Positions 16,770-24,353 of a DNA stretch of 24,556 nucleotides are shown here, one piece after another. Position numbers and translations under genes: made by a program. The stretch is from J089 sp964549745. Its GTDB lineage: Bacteria; Fidelibacterota; Marinisomatia; Marinisomatales; J089. Below the pieces are notes generated by a model, which worked only from the letters and a program-made list of their open reading frames with translations, was not told the DNA's origin and did no database searches. Positions within the stretch are counted from its first letter, which is position 1. The number at the start of each line of letters is the position of its first letter. The stretch is taken from contig CAZJWP010000024.1 of NCBI GenBank assembly GCA_964549745.1, positions 1-24,556 on the forward strand. Direction: 5' to 3'.

Positions 16770-17909
16770 GTGATAGAAACAGCTTATCTGGTTGATGGTT
16801 GCCGCACACCGATTGGGTCCGCCCATCCGGAAAAAGGCGCTTTCAGACATGTTCGTGCCGATGAACTGACGGTCCGGGTTTTACAGGCGCTTCGGGTGCG
16901 AATGAATTTTGATCCCGCCGATATTGACGATTTTTATTTGGGCTGTGTCGGCCAGCATCTGGAACAGGGCAAAAACCTGGCGCGGCTCTCACTTTTACTG
17001 GCGGGCTGGCCGAATACGGTTCCCGCCAACACCATCAACCGTCTTTGCGGCTCCAGTTTTAGCGCTGTCCAATTTGCCGCCGATGCGATCCGCTCCGGGC
17101 GGATTTCTTTGGCCCTGGCCGGTGGTGTGGAACACATGACCCATGTTCCCATAACCGCCGCTTTGGATTACCATACCGACCTGTTCATGAATTCTGATTT
17201 TCAATGGACCAATATGGGGCTGACTGCGGAAAAACTTGCTGTGGATTATGACATTTCCAGAACTGAACAGGATCAGTTCACAATCGAAAGCAATGACCGC
17301 TATTTTTCAGCGTTGGAACGTGAATTTTACGATGATGAGGTCATCCCTGTTGAAACACCGGACGGAATGGTAACACGTGATCAACAACCGCGTCAATCCA
17401 CACTGGAAAAACTGGCCACACTAAAAACACCCTTTAAGGAAGATGGAACAGTTACCGCCGCCAATGCTTCAGGAATTGGGGACGGTGCGGCCATGACCCT
17501 GATCGCTTCCGGAGTGGAAGTGGAAAAGCGGGGATTGAAACCGCTGGCAAAAATTATCGACGGAGTTTCGGTCGGGCTGAATCCGGAGGTCATGGGATTG
17601 GGGCCGGTCCCGGCGATTCAAAAATTACTGGAACGCAATCAACTTTCTTTAGAACAAATCGATGCGTTTGAGATCAATGAAGCCTTTGCCGTGCAGGTGA
17701 TGGCCTGCCTGCGGGACTTGGACCTGACCATGAATAAAGTGAATATGCACGGAGGCGCTGTGGCTTTGGGTCATCCCCTGGGGATGTCCGGCGCCCGGAT
17801 TATTTTAACGTTAGCACGAACCTTGGCTCATATCGACGGGCATCTTGGAATCGCCTCTATGTGCGTTGGACACGGGCAAGGCGTGGCCATGCTTTTGGAA
17901 CGAGTGTAA
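16770..17909 (+). CDS. Second thiolase (acetyl-CoA acetyltransferase family)
   Basis: A 379-residue thiolase with C93 in INRLCGSSFSA, FEINEAF, H335 in ALGHPLGMSG and C365 in ASMCVGHGQG. The last motif usually reads C-x-G-G-G; here a histidine replaces the middle glycine, a tolerated-looking variant close to the shuttling cysteine. Start is GTG at 16770; AAGGG at 16760-16764 lies five bases upstream, and the nearby ATG at 16768 runs straight into a stop. With the first thiolase, one enzyme could cleave 3-oxopimeloyl-CoA and the other acetoacetyl-CoA; which does which cannot be told. Confidence 0.9.
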   Translation: MIETAYLVDGCRTPIGSAHPEKGAFRHVRADELTVRVLQALRVRMNFDPADIDDFYLGCVGQHLEQGKNLARLSLLLAGWPNTVPANTINRLCGSSFSAVQFAADAIRSGRISLALAGGVEHMTHVPITAALDYHTDLFMNSDFQWTNMGLTAEKLAVDYDISRTEQDQFTIESNDRYFSALEREFYDDEVIPVETPDGMVTRDQQPRQSTLEKLATLKTPFKEDGTVTAANASGIGDGAAMTLIASGVEVEKRGLKPLAKIIDGVSVGLNPEVMGLGPVPAIQKLLERNQLSLEQIDAFEINEAFAVQVMACLRDLDLTMNKVNMHGGAVALGHPLGMSGARIILTLARTLAHIDGHLGIASMCVGHGQGVAMLLERV

Positions 17910-17910
17910 A

Positions 17911-18378
17911 ATGCGCGATGTAACGCTCACGATCAACGGATTTAAGCGAACCATACCGGTCCCGGAGTCCGAAATGCTGGCGGACACGCTTCGGGACAGG
18001 CTTTTCCTCACCGGAACCAAAAAAGGGTGCGATCAGGCTACCTGCGGAAGCTGCACGGTTTTGATTGACGGAAAACCGGTTCTCAGTTGCATCACGCCGA
18101 CCGTTCGCTGTGAAGGTCAGATGGTGGAAACGATCGAAGGTGTGGCAAAGGGAGCCGAGTTACATCCGATTCAGAAACATTTGGTGAATCAACTGGGATT
18201 GCAGTGTGGTTTTTGCACACCGGGAATCGTTATGACTTCCAAAGCATTTTTGGCAGAACATCCGGATGCGGACCGGGAAGCGATCACGGAAGCGCTCTCC
18301 GGAAATGTGTGTCGTTGTACCGGGTATAAGAAAATCGTGGACGCAGTGGAATCGGCACAGAAGGAAATGGCGGGATGA
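17911..18378 (+). CDS. hcrC: 4-hydroxybenzoyl-CoA reductase gamma subunit, two [2Fe-2S] clusters
   Basis: A 155-residue small subunit of the xanthine-oxidase family, close to the expected length. An N-terminal plant-ferredoxin domain holds C40, C45, C48 and C60 (CDQATCGSC then C). The C-terminal helical domain holds C99, C102, C134 and C136 (QCGFC and VCRC), the cluster nearest the molybdopterin. It relays electrons between the FAD subunit and the molybdenum site. Start at 17911 lies one base after the thiolase stop; upstream in-frame codons lie within that gene. The neighbouring hcrA and hcrB genes and the special FAD subunit give the substrate assignment; alone it could be any family member, such as carbon monoxide dehydrogenase or an aldehyde oxidase. 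Confidence 0.88.
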   Translation: MRDVTLTINGFKRTIPVPESEMLADTLRDRLFLTGTKKGCDQATCGSCTVLIDGKPVLSCITPTVRCEGQMVETIEGVAKGAELHPIQKHLVNQLGLQCGFCTPGIVMTSKAFLAEHPDADREAITEALSGNVCRCTGYKKIVDAVESAQKEMAG

Positions 18379-20657
18379 GCGGCGCCATCGGTAAACGGAC
18401 ACCTTATGTGGAAGCGGTATCGAAAGTCACCGGGAAAGCTGCCTATGCAGCAGATTTCAACCGCAGCAATCAATGCTACCTGGCCTTTCTACGCAGTCCG
18501 CATGCCCATGCGCTGATCCAATCGATCAATACGTCTAAAGCGGAAGCGATGAACGGCGTTCGGCTTGTGATTACCGGAAAGGACTTGCCGACGACTTTTG
18601 GGGTTTTGCCGGTCAGTCAGGATGAAACCGCTCTGGCCGTGAATAAAGTCCGCTACCGGGGCGAAATGGTGGCAGCAGTGGTAGCGGAAACCAAAGCCAT
18701 TGCCGAAGCAGCCTGTAAAAAGATTTCAGTTCAATATAAAGAGATCAAACCATTCTTCGATCCCAATGATTCTATAAGCGACTGCTCCGAAGAAGAACAA
18801 ATCCACGCGAATGAAAAATTTCACAACAATGTTCATAAAATTGCCAAACTAAAGTTTAACGATCCGGAAGCAGCATTGGAAAACAGCCCTGTCCGGGTAA
18901 CGCGAAAATTTAAATTTGCAGGATTGAACCATGGATTTACAGAGCCAATGGCGACCCTGGCTTATTGGGACGAGGAAGAAGCACTTACTTTAATCAGCGC
19001 AACCCAAGTCCCGCATTATTTGCAGTTAACGATTTCACGAGTGTTGGACTTACCCTTGCACAAAATCCGGGTGATAAAACCAGTGCTAGGCGGTGGATTC
19101 GGAGGAAAAAGTGATCCGTTTCCCCACGAAATGATTTCAGCTTACGCGGCCATGAAACTGCATCGCCCGGTAAAATGTGAACTGGATCGGGAAGGTGTGT
19201 TTCTCAACAACCACGGACGCCATCCCACGGAAATGGAACTTTCCATTGGCGCAGACAAAGACGGCAAACTGTCCGGCCTGAACGCACACATCCTGATTGA
19301 TGGCGGCGCTTACGGAAGTTTTGGCGTGGTAACGGCGTATTATAACGGCGTGCTGCTCCAGGGGCCGTATCGCATTGACCGGTTTGGTTTTGACACAATG
19401 CGGGCGTACACCAATAAGCCGCAATGCGGCGCCATGCGCGGACACGGTGCTGTCAATCCCCGGTTTGCCATGGAAGTGGCGCTGGACATTATGGCGGAAG
19501 AATTGAAGCTGGATCCCTGCGATTTGCGGGAAAAGAATTTCCTTCCGGCGGACACGTTGACGGTGGGGCAGTTGCGGATCACCAGCAACGGTGTGGCCGA
19601 TTGTTTGCGGACTGTGCGTCAAAAGTCGGGTTGGGATCAAAAATTCAGGAAATTGCCCTACGGCCGGGGGCTTGGCGTTGCCTGCGGATTTTTCATCAGC
19701 GGGAGCGCTTTGGCGATTCATTGGACGGAATATCCTCAAACGGTTGTGCACGCCAAACTGGACTTCGACGGCCGGATCGTTTTATTCAGCGGCGCCAGCG
19801 ATATCGGACAAGGCAGTGACACCGTTCTGACGCAAATCGCTGCTCACGAAATGGGTATTTCCCTGGATCGAGTGCAGGTCCATACGGCCGATACAAAATT
19901 ATCGCCAGTGGATTTGGGAAGTTATTCCAGCCGCGTCACTTTTATGATGGGGAACGCGGCCAAATCGGCCATCGAACGGATGCGGGAAGAAATGATCAAA
20001 GCGATCCTGAAGAAACACCCGGAAGCGGGTGGCGAGTTGACCTTCGGCGGCGGCCGGGTAAAAGACCGTTCCGGAAAAATTGATTTATCGTGGGACGAGG
20101 CGGTGACCATCGCCATGGCGGGACGGGGATCGATCATGACCACGGGCTATTATGTATCGCCCAAAATGGGTGGAGATTTCAAAGGGGCGGGAGCCGGGTT
20201 GAGTCCGGCGTATAGTTTTGGCGCTTTCATCAGCGAAGTGACCGTCGATCCCGAAACCGGGTTGGTGAAGGTAGAAAAAATTTGGGGCGCTCACGATTGC
20301 GGAAAAGCGCTCAATCCCATGGCCGTAGAAGGGCAAATTGAGGGCAGCATCCACATGGGCGTGGGACAGGCGTTGTCGGAGGAATTGGTATACGCCGACG
20401 GGCGTATCATGAACCCCACTTTTCTGGATTATAAGATTCCAACCCCGCTGGATACGCCGGAGATGGATGTGTCGATTATCGAATCGGATGACAGGGAGGG
20501 ACCCTACGGCGCGAAAGAAGCGGGGGAGGGTCCCATTCATCCGGTAATTCCGTCGATCGGGAATGCGATTTATGATGCGGTGGGCGTGCGTTTGTACGAT
20601 CTCCCCATGACACCGGCCAAAGTATTGGCAGCGCTTGACGAAAAGGCGGTGAAATGA
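18375..20657 (+). CDS. hcrA: 4-hydroxybenzoyl-CoA reductase alpha (molybdenum cofactor) subunit
   Basis: A 760-residue molybdopterin subunit, about the size of Thauera HcrA. It removes the phenolic hydroxyl of 4-hydroxybenzoyl-CoA reductively, giving benzoyl-CoA for the reductase encoded upstream. An N-terminal domain (about 1-120) precedes the first cofactor loop GGGFGGK (239-245); GAMRGHG lies at about 354; SGASDIGQGSD at about 475; and the active-site region GAKEAGEG contains E715 and E718, the latter aligning with the catalytic glutamate of the family. The gene overlaps both hcrC and hcrB by four bases. Most members of this superfamily hydroxylate; the reductive assignment depends mainly on the HcrB cluster loop and the operon. 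Confidence 0.9.
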   Translation: MSGAIGKRTPYVEAVSKVTGKAAYAADFNRSNQCYLAFLRSPHAHALIQSINTSKAEAMNGVRLVITGKDLPTTFGVLPVSQDETALAVNKVRYRGEMVAAVVAETKAIAEAACKKISVQYKEIKPFFDPNDSISDCSEEEQIHANEKFHNNVHKIAKLKFNDPEAALENSPVRVTRKFKFAGLNHGFTEPMATLAYWDEEEALTLISATQVPHYLQLTISRVLDLPLHKIRVIKPVLGGGFGGKSDPFPHEMISAYAAMKLHRPVKCELDREGVFLNNHGRHPTEMELSIGADKDGKLSGLNAHILIDGGAYGSFGVVTAYYNGVLLQGPYRIDRFGFDTMRAYTNKPQCGAMRGHGAVNPRFAMEVALDIMAEELKLDPCDLREKNFLPADTLTVGQLRITSNGVADCLRTVRQKSGWDQKFRKLPYGRGLGVACGFFISGSALAIHWTEYPQTVVHAKLDFDGRIVLFSGASDIGQGSDTVLTQIAAHEMGISLDRVQVHTADTKLSPVDLGSYSSRVTFMMGNAAKSAIERMREEMIKAILKKHPEAGGELTFGGGRVKDRSGKIDLSWDEAVTIAMAGRGSIMTTGYYVSPKMGGDFKGAGAGLSPAYSFGAFISEVTVDPETGLVKVEKIWGAHDCGKALNPMAVEGQIEGSIHMGVGQALSEELVYADGRIMNPTFLDYKIPTPLDTPEMDVSIIESDDREGPYGAKEAGEGPIHPVIPSIGNAIYDAVGVRLYDLPMTPAKVLAALDEKAVK

Positions 20658-21568
20658 ACTATTTTCTTCCGGAGACAATCCAGGATGCCGTTGAGCTTGC
20701 AGGTAGCCGGAAGCAATCCATGTTTTTTGCCGGTGGGACCGATCTCCAGGTGCTGATCAAACAGAAACTGGAATGGCCAGACTCAGTGATTGATCTGAGC
20801 CGGGTTCGGGAGTTACGGGAAATCCGTTTTTCGGAGGATGGTGGATTGCGCCTGGGAGCCTTGGTTACCCTTGCGGAGTTGGCGGAGCATTCGGAGGTCG
20901 TGAAACGATTTCCACTGATTGCAGAAGCGGCGGAATCGATTGCTTCACCGGTGATCCGGGAGTCGGCGACGGTGGGCGGCAACCTGCTGGTGGACAATCG
21001 CTGCACCTTTTACAATCAATCGGAGGATTGGCGGATTTCCATGGGTTCCTGCCTGAGAGATGCGGGGGATGTTTGTCAGGTCACGGGAGTGAAAGGAAAC
21101 TGCTATTCACGGAACGTGTCCGATCTGGCGCCGGCGTTAATTGCGTTAAAGGCCAAAGTAACTTTGGTCAGAAAATCAGGCCAACGCACAGTTCCTTTGG
21201 AATCGTTGTACGGGGCAGATGGTTTGCTACCTTTACCGGGACTCCGAAAAGGCGAACTGTTAGCGGAAATTCAAGTCCCAATGTTAGATGGGAAAACATG
21301 GTTTCGGAAACTACGGATCCGGAGGTCCATCGATTATTCTTCACTGACGATCGCCGCCGTGAAAAATCACGATGGTTCATTCAGGATATGCGCCAACGCT
21401 ATATCCATGTCCCCGGTCTGGCTGGAGGGAAATATACACGAGATGAGTCGGGATGATATCATCGGTCATTTCAGGAAAAGATGCAAGACGGTGGACAACG
21501 ATTTGATGCCCTTGAAGTACAGGCGGGAAATGTTGTTTAGGTGGCTAAAGATTTTCCTGACCGAATGA
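20654..21568 (+). CDS. hcrB: 4-hydroxybenzoyl-CoA reductase beta subunit, FAD plus extra [4Fe-4S]
   Basis: A 304-residue FAD-binding subunit of the xanthine-oxidase family. FFAGGTDLQVLI (24-35) and SATVGGNL (104-111) contact FAD. Between GGNLLVDNRC and SDLAPAL there is an insertion carrying C117, C133, C141 and C150. Spacings of 16, 8 and 9 equal those I recall for the [4Fe-4S] ligands of Thauera HcrB (122, 138, 146, 155). This loop distinguishes 4-hydroxybenzoyl-CoA reductase from ordinary relatives and provides an entry for low-potential ferredoxin electrons. It is the last gene of the operon and overlaps hcrA by four bases. Confidence 0.92.
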   Translation: MNYFLPETIQDAVELAGSRKQSMFFAGGTDLQVLIKQKLEWPDSVIDLSRVRELREIRFSEDGGLRLGALVTLAELAEHSEVVKRFPLIAEAAESIASPVIRESATVGGNLLVDNRCTFYNQSEDWRISMGSCLRDAGDVCQVTGVKGNCYSRNVSDLAPALIALKAKVTLVRKSGQRTVPLESLYGADGLLPLPGLRKGELLAEIQVPMLDGKTWFRKLRIRRSIDYSSLTIAAVKNHDGSFRICANAISMSPVWLEGNIHEMSRDDIIGHFRKRCKTVDNDLMPLKYRREMLFRWLKIFLTE

Positions 21569-21576
21569 TTCTTCCG

Positions 21577-21633
21577 GGAGTGATGGAGTGGTGGAAGGCC
21601 GACCCTTTGTTGTTTTTTAGCCGCTCGTCGATC
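21577..21633. repeat. Copy A of a diverged dispersed repeat
   Basis: Contains GGAGTGATGGAGT (21577-21589), GGAAGGCC (21593-21600), AGCCGC (21619-21624) and TCGATC (21628-21633). The same four blocks occur in the same order at 24354-24424, with spacings of 26 versus 25 and 9 versus 9 for the last three. Copy B has about 15 extra bases between the first two blocks. Confidence 0.45.
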
Positions 21634-21665
21634 TGCTTGTATTTATCGGCCATATACATTATTAA

Positions 21666-21705
21666 ATCCCTCGTGCCCCTTTTTGAAAAGGGAGACTTTG
21701 CCAGT
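21666..21705. repeat. Hairpin repeat resembling dispersed CCCCTTTTTGAAAAGGGG elements
   Basis: AAATCCC followed by CCCTTTTTGAAAAGGG (21677-21692) makes a perfect 7-base stem with almost no loop. Elements of this kind are scattered between genes in many bacteria and translate as PPLFEKG, which explains an apparent open frame here. No T-run follows, so I do not call it a terminator. Confidence 0.4.
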
Positions 21706-21999
21706 CGTGCTCAAAATGTAGCGGCATCATACTATAATTTTGGGGAGAGGCATTGTCTTTTTTCCTGCAAGGAGAGAACACAAGCGGGGTCGTGGATTTT
21801 GCAATATTACGTTCAACTTAAACTTCCGCTATATTATGTCAACCACCTCTGGCACCTTCTGAAGGGGAAAAGAATTCGGAGCAACTCCGACTTTGCATTG
21901 GATCACTTTGAACGTCGTCTTCACCATATACTTGCGCAGGAATAACCAAAGCCGGAAAGATTGAACCGGATCCATTGCGAACGTGATGACCCCGTTTTT

Positions 22000-22040
22000 G
22001 TCATTGCGATGAACGAACGAAGAGAGTGACTAAGCAATCT
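22000..22040. repeat. GTCATTGCGA...AGCAATCT dispersed repeat
   Basis: GTCATTGCGA at 22000-22009 is followed by GAACGAACGAAG and ends TAAGCAATCT at 22031-22040. Intergenic elements with this layout (start, GAACGAAG-like middle, GCAATCT end) are common in several bacterial phyla. GCAATCT can pair imperfectly with the left arm. Confidence 0.6.
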
Positions 22041-22135
22041 GCTTTTGATTGTGACCCGCATAGGTTGTCAGGACAGAAGATTCGTGCTTCAATCCACAAG
22101 CACCCGGATGGATCGGGATGCAATGAAGGTTTTGT

Positions 22136-22187
22136 TATGCATATAAACAGTGTATATTATGCATAGTAATATTGGAGAATATGCATG
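22136..22187. promoter_or_regulatory. Three evenly spaced TATGCATA boxes, probable VapBC operator
   Basis: Perfect palindromes TATGCATA lie at 22136-22143 and 22158-22165, and a third box TATGCATG at 22180-22187 runs into the vapB start codon. Start-to-start spacing is exactly 22 bases both times, about two helical turns, so the boxes face the same side of the DNA. Ribbon-helix-helix antitoxins bind such arrays cooperatively and repress their own operon. TATATT at 22153-22158 could be the -10 element between boxes one and two. Confidence 0.6.
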
Positions 22188-22379
22188 AGAACAACACTCG
22201 ATCTTCCTGAAAAACTCGTCAATGAAGCTTTGAAAGCCACGCACAGTAAAACAAAAACCGAATTGATTAAGTATGCGTTGGAAAACATTATCCAACAGAA
22301 TAGAATTTCAGAACTTAAACATTATCGTGGAAAACTGGATTTGGATATTAACCTGGACGAACTTCGGATACGAAAATGA
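22185..22379 (+). CDS. vapB: VapB-type antitoxin (ribbon-helix-helix)
   Basis: A 64-residue protein. MRTTLDLPEKLVNEALKATH forms the beta-strand and first helix of a ribbon-helix-helix DNA-binding domain, and SKTKTELIKYALENII completes the second helix. The charged tail (about 45-64) would wrap the toxin and block its active site. GGAG at 22174-22177 lies seven bases before the ATG. The gene overlaps the toxin gene by four bases (ATGA), the standard layout. It would neutralise VapC and, with it, repress the promoter through the TATGCATA boxes. Base composition here is more A+T rich than the aromatic operon, in keeping with a mobile accessory pair. Confidence 0.88.
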   Translation: MRTTLDLPEKLVNEALKATHSKTKTELIKYALENIIQQNRISELKHYRGKLDLDINLDELRIRK

Positions 22380-22756
22380 AAATTTTAGTCGATAGTTCCG
22401 TATGGATCGACTATTTCAAAGGCGGTGAAGGATCAGAAAGTTTGGATCAGTTCATTGAAGAAAACCTAATCTGTATTAATAAACTGATCCTTGCGGAGGT
22501 TGTCCCACTCTTGAAAATCCGCAAACAGAAAAAACTGATATCACTCCTGAATCAGATTCGGCAAATCCCCATAGAAATTGATTGGGATAAAATTATCGCT
22601 TACCGGATATTGTGTCTTCAAAATGGAATAAATAAGGTGGGGATACCTGATTTAATCATTGTTGACAATGTTATACAAAATAATGTTGCCCTTTATACGC
22701 TGGATAGACATTTTGGGTTGATCAGTCAGTATGTTGATCTTTTTGTAGTTCCATAG
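22376..22756 (+). CDS. vapC: VapC-type toxin, PIN-domain ribonuclease
   Basis: A 126-residue PIN-domain protein, normal for VapC. The acidic metal-binding residues are D6 in ILVDSSVWIDYF, E41 in LILAEVV, D92 in GIPDLIIVD (with D97) and D110 in LYTLDRHF. All positions of a magnesium-dependent nuclease are present, so the toxin looks intact. Characterised VapC enzymes cut tRNA or the sarcin-ricin loop of 23S rRNA; the target here cannot be predicted. It is translated directly from the end of vapB. It lies outside and downstream of the aromatic operon and probably has no metabolic link to it. Confidence 0.9.
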   Translation: MKILVDSSVWIDYFKGGEGSESLDQFIEENLICINKLILAEVVPLLKIRKQKKLISLLNQIRQIPIEIDWDKIIAYRILCLQNGINKVGIPDLIIVDNVIQNNVALYTLDRHFGLISQYVDLFVVP

Positions 22757-22778
22757 TTTGACGTTTATCCGCACGTAT

Positions 22779-22807
22779 TTGTAAAACAACCTGTTCGGCA
22801 GTAAATT
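22779..22807 (+). promoter_or_regulatory. Possible promoter of the secreted-protein gene
   Basis: TTGTAA at 22779-22784 and TAAATT at 22802-22807 are separated by 17 bases, each matching the sigma-70 consensus at four of six positions. It would leave a leader of about 65 bases before the start at 22880. Confidence 0.25.
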
Positions 22808-22879
22808 TATACAGATTTATTTTGGGTATTTAATGGTGACTATATATTTGATAAGGTGTGTAATCAGAAAGGGGGCGGA

Positions 22880-23587
22880 ATGAAAAATCTGATCATAGCC
22901 TTGGGGATTTTTAGTCTGGGATTTGGACAGGATGCTTATCCGTATGCAATCGTTAATGGGGATACAGTTGAATTTGGAATGATGGAATTAAATCGGAACT
23001 GCGGCGCCTTGTTTGTTATGGATGCAATTCTGGAAGATTCGATATTCACAATTACGGCTACGGATACCGGAGATCTGGCATTCTGTTATTGTACATTCGA
23101 TGTAAATATTATTGTTTATGGTATTGAACCAGGGAATTATACCGCTCAATTCTACACCTATGATTTATCCGGAATGATGGATTCACTCCAGAACTGGCTG
23201 TTGGACACGACATACGTTGGGCAGGTTTCCTTTACCGTGTCCGGAAATGGAACAAGTCCGGTGGTACTCTCAAGTAACCAAACTGACTGTTATTTTATTG
23301 AATCTGAGCCGGAAAACCTGCCAAATAAATTTGTTCTCTTTAATGCTTACCCCAATCCATTTAACAGCACCACAACAATTGCTTTTCAATTACCTGAGAG
23401 CGGGATTGTGAATCTCTCAATTTATGATATCAACGGGAGATTGGTAGAAAACCTGATCAACCGGTATACCGGGATGGGAAGCCATAGGATCAATTGGAAT
23501 GCCGGTGAATTTGCGAGTGGGATTTATCTCATCAAACTAACGACGGAAATCGGAACGAAAAGCCGGAAGATTTTATTGCTTAAATAG
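22880..23587 (+). CDS. Secreted protein with C-terminal type IX secretion (Por) sorting domain
   Basis: A 235-residue protein. The N-terminus MKNLIIALGIFSLGFGQ is a short signal peptide. Residues about 20-150 form a beta-rich region of unknown function with several cysteines (CGAL, FCYC, TDCYF) and a strand motif IEPGNYTAQFYTYD that suggests an immunoglobulin-like sandwich. The last 80 residues are a recognisable T9SS type A sorting domain: NAYPNPFNSTTTIAFQLPE, LSIYDINGRLVENL, and a FASGIYLIKL to KILLLK end. The domain is removed or anchored after export across the outer membrane. GGGGGCGG just before 22880 supports this start over an upstream one. The role of the mature part is not recognisable. 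It is the main evidence for an FCB-type host. Confidence 0.8.
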   Translation: MKNLIIALGIFSLGFGQDAYPYAIVNGDTVEFGMMELNRNCGALFVMDAILEDSIFTITATDTGDLAFCYCTFDVNIIVYGIEPGNYTAQFYTYDLSGMMDSLQNWLLDTTYVGQVSFTVSGNGTSPVVLSSNQTDCYFIESEPENLPNKFVLFNAYPNPFNSTTTIAFQLPESGIVNLSIYDINGRLVENLINRYTGMGSHRINWNAGEFASGIYLIKLTTEIGTKSRKILLLK

Positions 23588-23601
23588 CCGGACGGAAAAA
23601 A

Positions 23602-24294
23602 TCAATCGGTGATGTGTTTGTCCATCCATTCATAAAGCGGCTTCATTTTCGTCCACACATTCAGGCAATAGGGGATGAGCTCCGCTGAATAAAATTCCTT
23701 TGGCAGGGAAGCGGAGTACTTGAAGTAGAGTGTGTTAAGTAACAGGAGTCGTTCACGGTCCGGGGGACAGTCGTATCCGGACGGAATCCGCTTATAATGG
23801 GGTTCACTCATTCCAAATCCCTGCTTTTTCCCGTCCTTCAGGACCTTTACAATGGCGGAACCTGATTTGTCATCCGCAACTGCTTCCCGGTATTGATCGA
23901 GTTTATCCTTTTCGATTCTCCACAGACCGCAAAACAGGTTCAATTCCGGTGGTTCAAAATGGAAATAGAATCCCGGACCTTCCATCTTTTTACGGATGTT
24001 ATTCCAGAACAGAATTCCCATGTGTGTTTTATACGGCGTTTTATCCTTACTGAAACGCACATCGCGATGAATGCGGAAGATGGATCCGGAGCCGTTCAAA
24101 CGCGGGTCGCCGCCGACTTCAGGTGCAATCTGTTTGAGAGCGCCATCCATATCCATCACAAAGTCCTGCGACCTTTGCTGGACATCGGTTTGAAACACCT
24201 TTTTATTTTTCTCAAACCATTGCTTATTGTTATTTGCTTTAATTTCGTTGAAAAAGCGGAACGTCTCTTCCGTATATCCGGTGAATTGTCCCAT
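23602..24294 (-). CDS. DUF2461 (TIGR02453) family protein
   Basis: A 230-residue cytoplasmic-looking protein of the DUF2461 family, normal length. The signature is FRIHRDVRFSKDKTPYKTH (about 73-91), preceded by FFNEIKANNNKQWFEKNK near the N-terminus and followed by FYFHFEPPELNLFCGLW. The biochemical function is not known to me. It has no signal peptide and no obvious partner. It is convergent with the secreted-protein gene, with only 14 bases between the two stops. On the minus strand GAGG lies six bases before the ATG, supporting the start at 24294. Confidence 0.85.
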   Translation of the reverse strand: MGQFTGYTEETFRFFNEIKANNNKQWFEKNKKVFQTDVQQRSQDFVMDMDGALKQIAPEVGGDPRLNGSGSIFRIHRDVRFSKDKTPYKTHMGILFWNNIRKKMEGPGFYFHFEPPELNLFCGLWRIEKDKLDQYREAVADDKSGSAIVKVLKDGKKQGFGMSEPHYKRIPSGYDCPPDRERLLLLNTLYFKYSASLPKEFYSAELIPYCLNVWTKMKPLYEWMDKHITD

Positions 24295-24353
24295 GATTGC
24301 CTCAAACTAATTGGCAAAAGTTTAAACGAAAGTGAGATGGAAAAACAAGAATT

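Larger units (their letters stand above)
21569..22135. other. Non-coding accessory stretch with dispersed repeats
   Basis: About 570 bases after the operon hold no gene I can support. I see a repeat partly shared with 24354-24424, a short-loop CCCTTTT/AAAAGGG hairpin at 677-692 of the 21 kb block, and a GTCATTGCGA-type repeat at 22000-22040. No clear T-tailed terminator follows hcrB. Confidence 0.6.

Noticed and set aside
21677..21692. Operon terminator
   Set aside because: The stem is perfect but has almost no loop and no T-run, and it lies over 100 bases past hcrB; better explained as a dispersed repeat.
21541..21945. Open frame of 134 codons after hcrB
   Set aside because: It starts inside hcrB, has no recognisable domain, and runs through repeat-like DNA including the PPLFEKG-type hairpin; most likely chance.
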